Assembly (NCBI GenBank): GCA_025451995.1
Contig: JANWJE010000086.1
Coordinates: 37,453-101,452 of the forward strand
Length of the DNA: 64,000 bases
Reading direction: 5' to 3'
Origin: Parachlamydiaceae bacterium
GTDB taxonomy: Bacteria > Chlamydiota > Chlamydiia > Chlamydiales > Parachlamydiaceae
A model generated the notes under the pieces. The model did no database searches. It was not told the origin of the DNA and saw only the letters and a program-made list of their open reading frames with translations. The position numbers and the translations under genes are program-made. Each line of letters starts with the position of its first letter. The first letter of the stretch is position 1. Positions 1 through 7,191 of the stretch are shown piece by piece.

Positions 1-1
1 C

Positions 2-472
2 GTTGACCTTTTTGCTGGAGGTACAGTTGTAAAGAGTGTTGCAGTTTGTCGTAAATTACGGACGGCTAATAGGCTTTGCACTCTGGAAGCAATGAGCGTT
101 TCCAAATCCAATAAAAAAGCGATTGCTAAGTCTTCGCTAAAACATGCTGCTGATAGAAAAACCTATTTTCAGAATATCAAGCTTGAATTAGATAAGCAAA
201 ACAAGCATATTCCTGGAAGACATAATTATGATCCGACCAAAAGTATTTTTGAGAATAAAGATCCTCAAGCATTGTTAAAAAAATATGCTGGAAAGGGAAA
301 ACCTTGCAGAGGAAATATTGGAGAAGCAGGTTATCAAGAAGTTGTAAATTTTGAAGAATCTATAGGATACCATGTTTGCGATCAGACAGGGGAAAAGATT
401 CCTACTACATGGGGAAAAATTCACTATTCTAAAAATGGGGCGCATATCGTACCCATGAGGCCTAAAAAATGA
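2..472 (+). CDS. Polymorphic toxin, C-terminal part with Ntox50 domain (5' truncated by window)
   Basis: The reading frame is open to the window edge, so this is the C-terminal end of a longer protein rather than a gene starting at the ATG at 92. The last ~95 residues match the polymorphic toxin type 50 (Ntox50) family: KHIPGRHNYDP, DPQALLKKYAGKGKP, a VNFEESIGY segment, GEKIPTTWG and a terminal HYSKNGAHIVP motif. Families of this type are nuclease tips (predicted RNases of the BECR fold) delivered by larger secreted proteins. The stop overlaps the next start (ATGA at 469-472), the usual toxin-immunity coupling. The delivery domain lies outside the window and cannot be judged. Confidence 0.8.
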   Translation, partial: VDLFAGGTVVKSVAVCRKLRTANRLCTLEAMSVSKSNKKAIAKSSLKHAADRKTYFQNIKLELDKQNKHIPGRHNYDPTKSIFENKDPQALLKKYAGKGKPCRGNIGEAGYQEVVNFEESIGYHVCDQTGEKIPTTWGKIHYSKNGAHIVPMRPKK

Positions 473-1125
473 AATTATTTCAAACAAATCAGAATTTAGC
501 AACTTACTCTGAAAACTCTCTTGCTTTAATAACCCCTTTCGGGATTTGTGCATCTGAGTTTGAATGCCCTGGCATGATCACCCCACCCCCATCTCAGAAA
601 GAACTAACAGAAAGAGGAATTCTTCTAACTACTTGGGAAAACCTTTCTTATCAGATGGAATGTTTAAGAACGCCTTTTCGTCCCATATTATCGAATGACA
701 TGTATATAGATGAATGTTTCGCTTTCATTTGGCGAGTCGAAGTTAAGAATAAGATTTCCATCTCTTGGAAATGTTGTTTAGATTCCCAAGCTGGAAGCTG
801 CGAAACAGGAGAGAGTTTAGTGTCTTGCATCTTCGAAAATCAAACCCATACGCTTTCTATTGGAACAGAAGATGAAGAAAAGCTAGATCATCGAGCTGAA
901 AAAAATCAGTGGATGCCTAATCGATTAACAAATCACATTAATGAAAAAAATGTTCTTTGTTTAACCAGTGGGTTAAAAGTAAATTTTGACAACCTATTAC
1001 CAGGCGATCGCATACAGATCCATTTTTTAGTTGCGTGGTCTAATGTAGAAAAACGGGCTATATCCACATGGACAGCTGTTGACCAATCCTACAATAAAAT
1101 TCTTCAAGGGTCTGACTTTTTTTAA
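469..1125 (+). CDS. Hypothetical protein, candidate immunity protein for the Ntox50 toxin
   Basis: This 218-residue protein is not recognised as a member of a named family. It has no signal peptide or membrane segment and looks soluble and acidic to neutral, with scattered cysteines (for example WKCCLDSQAGSC). Its start codon overlaps the toxin stop by four bases, so the two are translationally coupled; in polymorphic toxin loci the gene in this position is nearly always the cognate immunity gene. The role is therefore inferred from position only. A beta-rich composition with repeated short hydrophobic strands would fit a small binding protein, but nothing in the sequence proves it. Confidence 0.55.
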   Translation: MKLFQTNQNLATYSENSLALITPFGICASEFECPGMITPPPSQKELTERGILLTTWENLSYQMECLRTPFRPILSNDMYIDECFAFIWRVEVKNKISISWKCCLDSQAGSCETGESLVSCIFENQTHTLSIGTEDEEKLDHRAEKNQWMPNRLTNHINEKNVLCLTSGLKVNFDNLLPGDRIQIHFLVAWSNVEKRAISTWTAVDQSYNKILQGSDFF

Positions 1126-1260
1126 TCGCTTTTATTCAATTTTGTCTTCTTTATTCGATTTGCTAGGAAGATAAAAATTCCTCAACCCATCATTCCCTAT
1201 TCTCTTATTCTATATGCATAAACCCTTGCTAAAATGTGATTTTTAAGTTACAATAAAAGT

Positions 1261-1596
1261 ATGATATACAAAATTGCAATCTACCAAACAGATACGGGAA
1301 AGCGGCCATTTAGCTTGTGGTTGAAAGAGCTGAAAGACAATCTGGGCAAGGCAAAAATCCGCCTTAGACTCGATCGTTTGGAAATGGGCAATTTTGGACA
1401 ATGTGAACCAGTGGGTGATGCGGTATTTGAACTCAAAATCGATTTCGGACCAGGATACCGTGTCTATTTTGGAAAAACAGATGCTACATGTGTGCTTTTG
1501 CTTTGCGGAGGAGATAAAAATTCGCAGAGAAGCGATATCCAGAAAGCAAAGGCTTATTTTACGGATTATCAATCCAGAGGAGACTATAATGAATAA
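1261..1596 (+). CDS. RelE/ParE-superfamily toxin (HigB-like, addiction module killer protein)
   Basis: The 111-residue protein has the short form of the family also called phage-derived Gp49-like or TIGR02683: an N-terminal IYKIAIYQTDTGKRPFSLWL stretch, a central helix ending in GNFGQCEPVGDAVFELKI, then GPGYRVYF and a C-terminal LLLCGGDKNSQ motif followed by an AKAY helix. Members are ribosome-dependent or free mRNA interferases. Its stop overlaps the start of the antitoxin (ATGAATAA at 1589-1596), giving the toxin-first order typical of HigBA. No obvious operator was found upstream. Length is normal for the family, so it is probably intact. Confidence 0.85.
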   Translation: MIYKIAIYQTDTGKRPFSLWLKELKDNLGKAKIRLRLDRLEMGNFGQCEPVGDAVFELKIDFGPGYRVYFGKTDATCVLLLCGGDKNSQRSDIQKAKAYFTDYQSRGDYNE

Positions 1597-1903
1597 AAAG
1601 CACAAACGCAGTATCGACTACCACGATGAGCTCCTAGAAGACTTAAAAGACCACGATGAAGCTGTTGCTTATTTAAATGCAGCTCTTGAAGAGAGCTTGC
1701 TTGGTGATGAGGAGTCTCAAGAAATCTTACTCAACGCTCTACGTAATGTAGCTGAAGCTCAAGGAGGCCTTGGAAAACTAGCCAAGAAAACTCATGTCCG
1801 AAGAGAAGTATTATATCGCGTTCTTTCTTCTGAAGGTAATCCGGAGCTGCGCACATTCACTAGCTTGTGTCAAGCAATGGGATTAAGCTTACGCTTCTGT
1901 TAA
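1589..1903 (+). CDS. HigA-like antitoxin, putative addiction module antidote protein
   Basis: The chosen start is the ATG at 1589, preceded by AGAGGAG-like bases and overlapping the toxin stop; the open frame further upstream lies inside the toxin gene. The 104 residues have the layout of the TIGR02684/COG3636 antidote family: an N-terminal segment that binds the toxin, LLEDLKDHDEAVAYLNAAL, then a Cro/CI-type helix-turn-helix (GGLGKLAKKTHVRREVLYRVL) and the terminal TFTSLCQAMGLSLRF. It should neutralise the upstream RelE-like toxin and autorepress the operon. Together they form a complete type II toxin-antitoxin pair. Confidence 0.85.
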   Translation: MNKKHKRSIDYHDELLEDLKDHDEAVAYLNAALEESLLGDEESQEILLNALRNVAEAQGGLGKLAKKTHVRREVLYRVLSSEGNPELRTFTSLCQAMGLSLRFC

Positions 1904-2044
1904 ATCAAATTCCAGTCCTCAATTTATGATTTTTTATCCATCTATTGATCGATGCTTTTTTGCAAATCATCTAGTCTTTTATAGATATCTTCGTGAAATC
2001 CCTTACCCAAATAGATAGGGAAAGAAGAGCGATCTAAAATCCGA

Positions 2045-2245
2045 ATGGGCTTCGGAGAACTTGTCAAAAAGAAACGGTTAGCTTTAGGCTGGTCTCAAGA
2101 GGAACTCGCTTTTCAAGCCGGATTGCATAGAACTTATATTGGTCACGTGGAAAGAGCTGAAAGAAATTTGTCATTAGAAAATATTTTTGTATTGGCAAAA
2201 GCTCTCAAATGCCATCCCCATGATCTCATCCCAAATCCACCATAA
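2045..2245 (+). CDS. XRE-family helix-turn-helix transcriptional regulator
   Basis: A 66-residue single-domain HTH_3 protein: LVKKKRLALGWSQEELAFQAG (helices 1-2), TYIGHVERAERN (recognition helix and turn), then LSLENIFVLAKALKCHPHDLI. It is close in design to the XRE protein at 52720-52956 in element E4, which shares YIG..ERAERNPS/NLS. The frame is open for ten codons before the ATG (to a TAG at 2012) without a better start, and no strong ribosome binding site is visible, so the N-terminus could be slightly longer. It stands alone here, next to a fossil of an E4-type element, and may be what is left of that element's regulator. Confidence 0.75.
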   Translation: MGFGELVKKKRLALGWSQEELAFQAGLHRTYIGHVERAERNLSLENIFVLAKALKCHPHDLIPNPP

Positions 2246-2272
2246 ATTTAGCTGTATTTTCCTTTATTAGAT

Positions 2273-2518
2273 TTAACCCTCTATCATTTGAATCAAATTT
2301 TTACTTTGTCTAATCAATGATTTGATCTCAAGATGTTGTTTTAAAGCCTCTTGAGTGTTTAGACCGTGTTTATAAGCAGCTTGACGGGCACGCATTTTTC
2401 CTTCTTTTGTTTTTGGCCCTTTCGATTTGCCTCCATGCATATGACAAGTAGTCCTTCCACGAACCGCCCATTTCAAGCACTGTTTCTTTGACCTTTTACT
2501 TCTTGCCTTGCATTGCAT
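2273..2518 (-). CDS. HGGxSTG-type small basic protein, mobile-element associated
   Basis: The first ATG that gives a family-like N-terminus is at 2518 (MQCKARSKRSKK), matching the start of the paralogue at 53814-54035; codons further upstream in this frame lie over the end of the neighbouring degraded gene. The protein has two Cys pairs around a CHMHGG motif, then GPKTKEGKMRARQAAYKHGL. The family (HGGxSTG domain) is common in phages and integrated elements next to terminase genes and has no proven function; zinc binding by the Cys/His cluster is plausible. Here it is separated from any intact element core, so it may be a leftover. Confidence 0.6.
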   Translation of the reverse strand: MQCKARSKRSKKQCLKWAVRGRTTCHMHGGKSKGPKTKEGKMRARQAAYKHGLNTQEALKQHLEIKSLIRQSKNLIQMIEG

Positions 2519-2591
2519 AGAGTGATCCATGGGGTTCAATTGCAATATTTTTTTAGATCCCCTCTTTAGGAGATGGAATAGGAGAAAAATT

Positions 2592-2777
2592 TTAGGCAAC
2601 AATTGCCTGACCATCATTGTGAACATGAACAACCTGAACGGTTTGTTGACCACCCGATCGATATTTTGACAACGCTTGTATCGTCTGATTGGCAGTATTG
2701 AAAAGTTTATTGGCTAAAATAAAGAATCTCTCAATATGATAAAATCCTTGATCAGGTAAATTTGCCAATGAACAACA
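2592..2777 (-). pseudogene. C-terminal remnant of the 205-residue element protein (homologue of 54060-54677)
   Basis: Reading the minus strand from 2777 gives 61 open codons containing LPDQGFYHIERF, LANKLFNTANQTIQALSKYRSGG and VQVVHVHNDGQAIVA, then a stop. The end corresponds to KYRRKGEQRVSVEHVHVYNGGKAIVG of the intact gene at 54060-54677. As in that locus, an HGGxSTG gene follows immediately downstream. No start codon is found: upstream codons in this frame are stops at 2778-2792. The 5' part may be the overlapping frame at 2714-3037, separated by a frameshift, or may be lost. This marks a decayed E4-type element. Confidence 0.7.
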
Positions 2778-3037
2778 TCAGCACTATCATCCGGACATAC
2801 ACATGCAATCACCTGTTCAGAGCAAAATTTCGCACGTAAGTTCTTTTCAGCATCTTCTGAAGGTTCTTCGTAAAGAATACTGCTCATTTCTGCAAGTACT
2901 TGTACTAGCGGCTGTAAAGGCGCATTCATCAAAAGTCCTGCCAAAGTCGTCAATGCCTGATCAAAGGAAAGAGGTTCACCGTTTGCATCAAGAAGTGTAA
3001 CAAGATTAATTTTTTTATTGACGGTCAAAAAACTCAT
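2714..3037 (-). CDS. Hypothetical protein, possibly the frameshifted 5' part of the degraded gene at 2592-2777
   Basis: A 107-residue frame with no recognised domain. Residues 10-60 look like a folded helical region (LVTLLDANGEPLSFDQALTT, LQPLVQVLAEMSSIL). Its last ~25 codons overlap, in another frame, the clearly conserved LPDQGFYHIERF...LANKL segment of the remnant at 2592-2777, so the end of this frame is probably not authentic and the gene may be a frameshifted copy of the 205-residue family. There is no good ribosome binding site before the ATG. Treat as uncertain. Confidence 0.35.
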   Translation of the reverse strand: MSFLTVNKKINLVTLLDANGEPLSFDQALTTLAGLLMNAPLQPLVQVLAEMSSILYEEPSEDAEKNLRAKFCSEQVIACVCPDDSADVVHWQIYLIKDFIILRDSLF

Positions 3038-3103
3038 CTATTGACACTCCCGGTCGATAATAGAGGTTATATTGCACAAAAAAGATAATACTAGATTCAT
3101 TGG

Positions 3104-3580
3104 CTATTCTTGATCTCCATCAGAGATATTTAGTTTTTGAAATAGTTGTATGAGTTGTTGCTTTTCTTGTTTGGTGATAACATTAAAAAATTTGACATCT
3201 TCGTGTTCTACAGCGGGTAAGGCATTAGTTAAAGTTGTATGGCCTTTAGAGGTAAGTTGGGGATGTTTAGCCCTGGCATCTGTTGATTGTATACGCTCAA
3301 TCAATTTTTTGTGCTCAAGCCCTTTTAGAATTTGAGAAGTGGTGTTTGGGTCAAGGGCGGCCAATTTTCCAATAGCCGCTTGAGTAGCAAGTTCTCCATT
3401 CCTAGTTAACCAACCTATTGTTGCCAGCACCACGAATTGAGGGTGAGTTAATTCAAAAGCTTTGAGGACAGTCTCAATAGCGCTGCGCCATGAAGTACTA
3501 ATATGCCATAAGAGAAATCCAGGACTTTGTTTGGGCCCTTCGTGAATGCTAATCTTTTTAAAATTGACTCTTTCATTCAT
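3104..3580 (-). CDS. MarR-family transcriptional regulator
   Basis: The 158 residues carry a winged helix in the middle: HPQFVVLATIGWLTRNG (helices before the HTH), TQAAIGKLAALDPNTTSQILKGLEHKKLIER (HTH), then a wing with STDARAKHPQLTSKG, the MarR signature DxRxxxxxLTxxG in slightly altered form. Helical termini provide the dimer interface. The gene is last in a three-gene operon: its start overlaps the end of the EVE-domain gene by eight bases. It probably represses this operon; a perfect TACGTATACGTA palindrome lies before the first gene (4404-4415). Confidence 0.85.
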   Translation of the reverse strand: MNERVNFKKISIHEGPKQSPGFLLWHISTSWRSAIETVLKAFELTHPQFVVLATIGWLTRNGELATQAAIGKLAALDPNTTSQILKGLEHKKLIERIQSTDARAKHPQLTSKGHTTLTNALPAVEHEDVKFFNVITKQEKQQLIQLFQKLNISDGDQE

Positions 3581-3998
3581 TGAGCACCTTCATGTTCTTT
3601 GCGATCAGCTCGAAGTCGTGATAGAGAATTTCAAAAGAACCTCTTCGGAATGGAAAACCCCATTTCTTTTTATCTTTTATGAAGTTGAGGTCTTCTAACA
3701 GAGGCTCAATAGGCACCTCTTTTGATTTAAGAAATTTGATGTTTCTGCGCCAAGGAATAAAATCCTCGCTCATTTCAAAAGTATATGGCTCTCCTTTGTC
3801 CACAATCCCAATTGCAGTAAAACAGCGGCAAGCATCTTTTTTCCCAAAACTATAAGTGGGAGAATAATAGATTAACCAATCCCCTTCAGACATATATTTT
3901 AAAGTGCCTATTTTTCCGTGACAGACTTGAGCAAATCCATCTTTAACCCCTCTTTGAACGTGTTCGTGAGAGGCAACTCCTATCCAATATTTTGTCAT
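3573..3998 (-). CDS. EVE-domain protein (UPF0310 family)
   Basis: The protein starts KYWIGVASHEHVQRGVKDG and contains EGDWLIYYSPT and the later KDACRCFTAIGIV strand, all typical of the UPF0310/EVE family (about 140-150 residues, PUA-like fold). EVE domains bind modified bases or RNA; function of the stand-alone bacterial members is not settled. It is the middle gene of a VOC-EVE-MarR operon, overlapping both neighbours (ATGA-type with the VOC gene at 3995-3998). The residues C-terminal to the core, WGFPFRRGSFEI, match the family end. Full length. Confidence 0.8.
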   Translation of the reverse strand: MTKYWIGVASHEHVQRGVKDGFAQVCHGKIGTLKYMSEGDWLIYYSPTYSFGKKDACRCFTAIGIVDKGEPYTFEMSEDFIPWRRNIKFLKSKEVPIEPLLEDLNFIKDKKKWGFPFRRGSFEILYHDFELIAKNMKVLNE

Positions 3999-4369
3999 CG
4001 ATTTGTCTCAGATAATTTATAAATTCTAATTCTATGTCCATCTGGATCAAGAACAACAAAAGTGCGTCCAAAATCCATGTCGGTTGGTTTCTGACAAACA
4101 GTCACATGCTTTTTTCCCCATTCCTCATATAAGGCATCTACATCTTCAGCTGGAAAGCATATCTCTAATGCACCTGGCGTAGCCTCAATACGAGGTTCAG
4201 CCGTATATTTGGACCAAAGGCCAAGCATCACGCCGTTCTTAAGGGCAAACATGGCAAAAGTAGATGATTCTTCAATCGGTTGAATTTCAAAAAGATCCTG
4301 ATAGTAGAGACCACTTTTCTGGGGATTTGAGACAAAAAGAAGGACAAAGCCTAAATTTGGTGTGAACAT
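3995..4369 (-). CDS. VOC-superfamily protein (glyoxalase/bleomycin-resistance-like)
   Basis: A 124-residue protein with two beta-alpha-beta-beta-beta halves: FVLLFVSNPQKSGLYYQDLF in the first, ALEICFPAEDVDALYEEWGKK and FVVLDPDGHRIRIYKL in the second. The final DPDGHRIRIY is the hallmark of the family. It resembles drug-binding members (such as phenazine or bleomycin binders) in which metal ligands are not conserved, so sequestration rather than catalysis is possible. First gene of an operon with an EVE protein and a MarR regulator, which supports a role in sensing or resisting a small molecule. Confidence 0.8.
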   Translation of the reverse strand: MFTPNLGFVLLFVSNPQKSGLYYQDLFEIQPIEESSTFAMFALKNGVMLGLWSKYTAEPRIEATPGALEICFPAEDVDALYEEWGKKHVTVCQKPTDMDFGRTFVVLDPDGHRIRIYKLSETNR

Positions 4370-4403
4370 GAGGTGCTCCTAATTTGATTCATGAATTAGA
4401 TAA

Positions 4404-4415
4404 TACGTATACGTA
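4404..4415. promoter_or_regulatory. Palindromic operator candidate upstream of the VOC-EVE-MarR operon
   Basis: TACGTATACGTA is a perfect 12-bp palindrome 35 bp before the VOC start codon, flanked by GATA on the left and TATC on the right. MarR proteins bind short palindromes of this type in their own promoters, and the last gene of the operon is a MarR protein. Binding is inferred. Confidence 0.45.
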
Positions 4416-4448
4416 CTATATCAGTCAACAGAGAAGTGTTTTTAAAAT

Positions 4449-4481
4449 AGACAAAAACGTCTTAAATAGACTATACTGTCT
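4449..4481. promoter_or_regulatory. Two AGAC-N6-GTCT operator-like repeats before the DauR-like regulator gene
   Basis: Two copies of AGAC-N6-GTCT occur at 4449-4462 and 4468-4481, offset by exactly 19 bp, so about two helical turns apart on the same DNA face. The second copy extends to ATAGAC-N6-GTCTAT. They end 17 bp before the start at 4499, just before the AAGGAG ribosome binding site. An autoregulatory site for the downstream gene is the simplest reading. Confidence 0.5.
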
Positions 4482-4498
4482 ATAAAAGGAGTTTCGGA

Positions 4499-5098
4499 AT
4501 GAATGAGCTAGAGCGTTATAACCCAATCGCAGAAGCTATCAGTCTTCTACTTTTTCCTCATGCTGAAGTGGTTGTTCATGATCTTTCCACCAATTGTATT
4601 GAAGCTATTTTTAATAATCTCTCCAAGAGAGCAGTAGGCGATGAGTCCTCATTAGATGAGCTAGATAAATTGCCTGATACTCAAGACGTGTTTCCCCCTT
4701 ACTTTAAAATTAACTGGGATGGGAGAAAAATGAAGTCGGTGACAGCTGTTTTACGCAATCAGCGTCGAAAGGCAATTGGCTTGTTATGTATAAATCTCGA
4801 TATTTCTAAGTGGGAGGAGATGCATCATTTCATCCTTGATGTGATTAAACCAGCAATGGAGATGCCTGATTTTCTCTTCAAGAATGATTGGAGAGAGAAA
4901 ATCAACACCTACGTTTCTTCCTATCTTAAGCAACATGCTTTGCGTTTAGAATCTCTTGATAAATCTGAAAAAAAGAAATTGCTTAATGCTCTCCATAAAG
5001 AGGGCGCCTTTAACACAAAAAATGCAGCCTCTTATGTCGCTGATGTTCTGCAAATTTCAAGAGCCACAGTTTACAATTATTTGAAGGATAAATCATGA
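4499..5098 (+). CDS. YheO/DauR-like transcriptional regulator (PAS-like domain plus HTH)
   Basis: Residues ~5-115 form the YheO-type PAS domain (ISLLLFPHAEVVVHDLSTNCIEAIFNN; later GLLCINLDISKW), and ~140-199 the HTH_22 domain (KKLLNALHKEGAFNTKNAASYVADVLQISRATVYNYLK). In DauR, the characterised member, this layout senses D-arginine metabolism and represses a catabolic operon. The ATG has a strong AAGGAG site and the stop overlaps the aminotransferase start (ATGA at 5095-5098). Together with the ornithine-cyclodeaminase-like gene downstream, it forms a three-gene amino acid operon. Ligand unknown. Confidence 0.8.
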   Translation: MNELERYNPIAEAISLLLFPHAEVVVHDLSTNCIEAIFNNLSKRAVGDESSLDELDKLPDTQDVFPPYFKINWDGRKMKSVTAVLRNQRRKAIGLLCINLDISKWEEMHHFILDVIKPAMEMPDFLFKNDWREKINTYVSSYLKQHALRLESLDKSEKKKLLNALHKEGAFNTKNAASYVADVLQISRATVYNYLKDKS

Positions 5099-6225
5099 AA
5101 ATACCGCCTTTTAAATTAGAAGAATTTTGGAAAAAATATGAGTTCACAGCTCCCTATCTACTTTGTTGCTCTGATGCAGAGAGTTGGAAACTTAATGAAA
5201 TTCTAGAGCTGGCTGACACTGAGGCTAGAGCGATTTGGGAATCTTTAAACTTAGGGTATACCGAATCTCCTGGATTGCCTCTCTTACGCAAGGAAATTGC
5301 CAAATTGTATTCTCACATTGATAGTGAACAAGTGCTGACTTTTGCAGGAGCGGAGGAGGGTATTTACTGCGCAATGAGAACTCTTATAGAGCCAGGAGAT
5401 CATGTTATTGTGATTGATCCCTGCTATCAGTCGCTAAGAACTTTACCGGAATCCTTCGGCGCTCATGTTACAGGTATTCTGCTGGATCCTGAAAAGAGAT
5501 GGCGGTAGAGTTTGGAAGATTTGGAAAAAGCTTTCCGTTCTAATACTAAGTTGCTTGTCTTGAACTACCCTCATAATCCTAGCGGGGCTGTTTTAGAAAG
5601 AGAAGTGTTTGAAGGTTTGATCCTGTTGGCGAGAAAGCATGGGGCTTATGTCTTTTGTGATGAAGTCTATCGCTATCTTGAGGTTGATGAAGAGGATCGG
5701 CTTCCTTCCATAGCTGATGCTTATGAGAAAGGAATCACTTTAAATGTAATGACCAAGGCATTTGGTCTTGCGGGCCTTCGTATTGGTTGGCTTGCAACTC
5801 AGAATGCTGAGTTTATTCAAGAAGTGGGTTCTTATAAGTTATACACCTCGATTTGCAATAGTGCGCCGAGCGAGATCTTGGCCCTCATTGCTCTCCGCGC
5901 AAAAGACAAGATTCTAAAAAGGAATCGGGAAATCATGCTTAATAATTTAGAAATTCTTGATTCTTTCATGCAACGTCATCAGAAACTTTTGTCGTGGGAT
6001 CGTCCACAAAGTGGTACTATGGCTGTTGTAAAACTTTTGCTTCCTGTCTCAATAGAGAAGTTTACAAAAGAGCTGGTTGAAAAAATGGGGGTTTTAATTA
6101 TGCCTGGGCCTGTTTTTGACCTAGCAGGGAATTTTTTCCGGATCGGATTTGGAAAGAAAAACATGAGAGAAGTTTTAAATCATTTTGAGCAATTTTTAAA
6201 AAATTATGCAAATCAAATGGGATAA
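5095..6225 (+). pseudogene. PLP-dependent class I/II aminotransferase interrupted by an in-frame TAG
   Basis: One continuous frame encodes a fold-type I aminotransferase of about 376 residues, but codon 138 is TAG (5506-5508). The first part has YTESPGLPLLRKEIA and GAEEGIY; the second has NYPHNPSGAV, CDEVYRYLE with the PLP-contacting Asp and Tyr, the TKAFGLAGLRIGW lysine motif and the terminal FRIGFG arginine. The stop falls between RWR and SLEDLEKAF, where homologues have an ordinary codon, so this is a point nonsense mutation (or a sequencing error, or readthrough). The rest shows no decay, so the event is recent. The downstream gene is intact. Confidence 0.8.
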
Positions 6226-6234
6226 CTCAAATTG

Positions 6235-7191
6235 ATGAAAATTATATCTCGTAAACAAATTGAACAAATTATATCGATACCAGCCGTTTTTCAATCTATA
6301 GAAGAGGGTTTTGTCCTTTATAGTCGTGGAGAAACAGTTATTCCTCCTGTGGCTTCCCTACATTTTGATCATCCCCCTGGAGATTGTCACATTAAGTATG
6401 GCTATGCAAAAAACGGAAAATATTATGTCATCAAAATCGCTTCGGGATTTCATGATAACCCTAAAATAGGGCTTCCAGCAGGAAATGGCCTGATGTTGCT
6501 GTTTGATAAAAGTACCGGTGAGTTGCTTTCTGTTTTACTTGATGAGGGGTATTTAACGGATATTCGCACGGGTGCTGCCGGATGTATTGCAGCAAAATAC
6601 CTAGCCTCAAAGAACGTTTCTTGTGTTGGGATTATCGGTACAGGTAGCCAAGCTTTTCATCAGCTCAAATTGCTAGAGTTTGGGACAAAATGTCGACGAG
6701 TAATGGTTTGGGGTCGCAATGAAGATAAAGCAAAAAAATTGAGAGATCATCCAGATTTACGTGAATGGTACGTAGAGGTTGAAAAAGACTTAAATGCGCT
6801 TACAGCTGCTTGCAATCTGATTGTGACGACAACGTCTTCCTCTAAACCGCTTTTATTGGCTCATCAAATTCAACCAGGTACTCATATCACAGCAGTAGGA
6901 ACCGATGACTTTGGCAAACAGGAGCTTGATGCTGAAATTTTTATGAAAGCAGATAGAATTGTCGTCGATAGCCGCAGTCAATGTATGCAATTCGGTGATG
7001 TCTCTTATGCGATAAGACAATCTTTGGTTAAGGAAGAGCAATTGATAGAGCTAGGAGAAATAATAGAAGACAGGGCATTAGGAAGAAATTCAGAAACAGA
7101 GATTACAGTTGCTGATTTGACAGGAGTAGCGATCCAAGATTTGCAAATTGCAGCAGTAGTATTTGACCAGATCGCTAAGTCAATGGGATGA
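6235..7191 (+). CDS. Ornithine cyclodeaminase/mu-crystallin-family NAD(P)-binding protein
   Basis: The ATG at 6235 was chosen over the TTG at 6232. The 318-residue protein has the family's substrate-binding N-terminal half (HIKYGYAKNGKYYVIKIASGF; DEGYLTDIRTGAAG, with the conserved Lys, Arg-Thr-Ala-Ala pattern) and a Rossmann half beginning at VGIIGTGSQAFHQL. TAVGTD and VADLTGVAIQDLQIA are typical later motifs. Members include ornithine cyclodeaminase, alanine dehydrogenase and ketimine reductases; the exact substrate cannot be read here. It follows the aminotransferase by ten bases, so both probably act on the same amino acid. The end overlaps the convergent methyltransferase gene by 12 bases. 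Confidence 0.85.
   Translation: MKIISRKQIEQIISIPAVFQSIEEGFVLYSRGETVIPPVASLHFDHPPGDCHIKYGYAKNGKYYVIKIASGFHDNPKIGLPAGNGLMLLFDKSTGELLSVLLDEGYLTDIRTGAAGCIAAKYLASKNVSCVGIIGTGSQAFHQLKLLEFGTKCRRVMVWGRNEDKAKKLRDHPDLREWYVEVEKDLNALTAACNLIVTTTSSSKPLLLAHQIQPGTHITAVGTDDFGKQELDAEIFMKADRIVVDSRSQCMQFGDVSYAIRQSLVKEEQLIELGEIIEDRALGRNSETEITVADLTGVAIQDLQIAAVVFDQIAKSMG

Noticed and set aside
1243..1605. Minus-strand open frame of 120 codons over the HigB-like gene
   Set aside because: It is the antisense of a clearly conserved toxin gene and has no family features.
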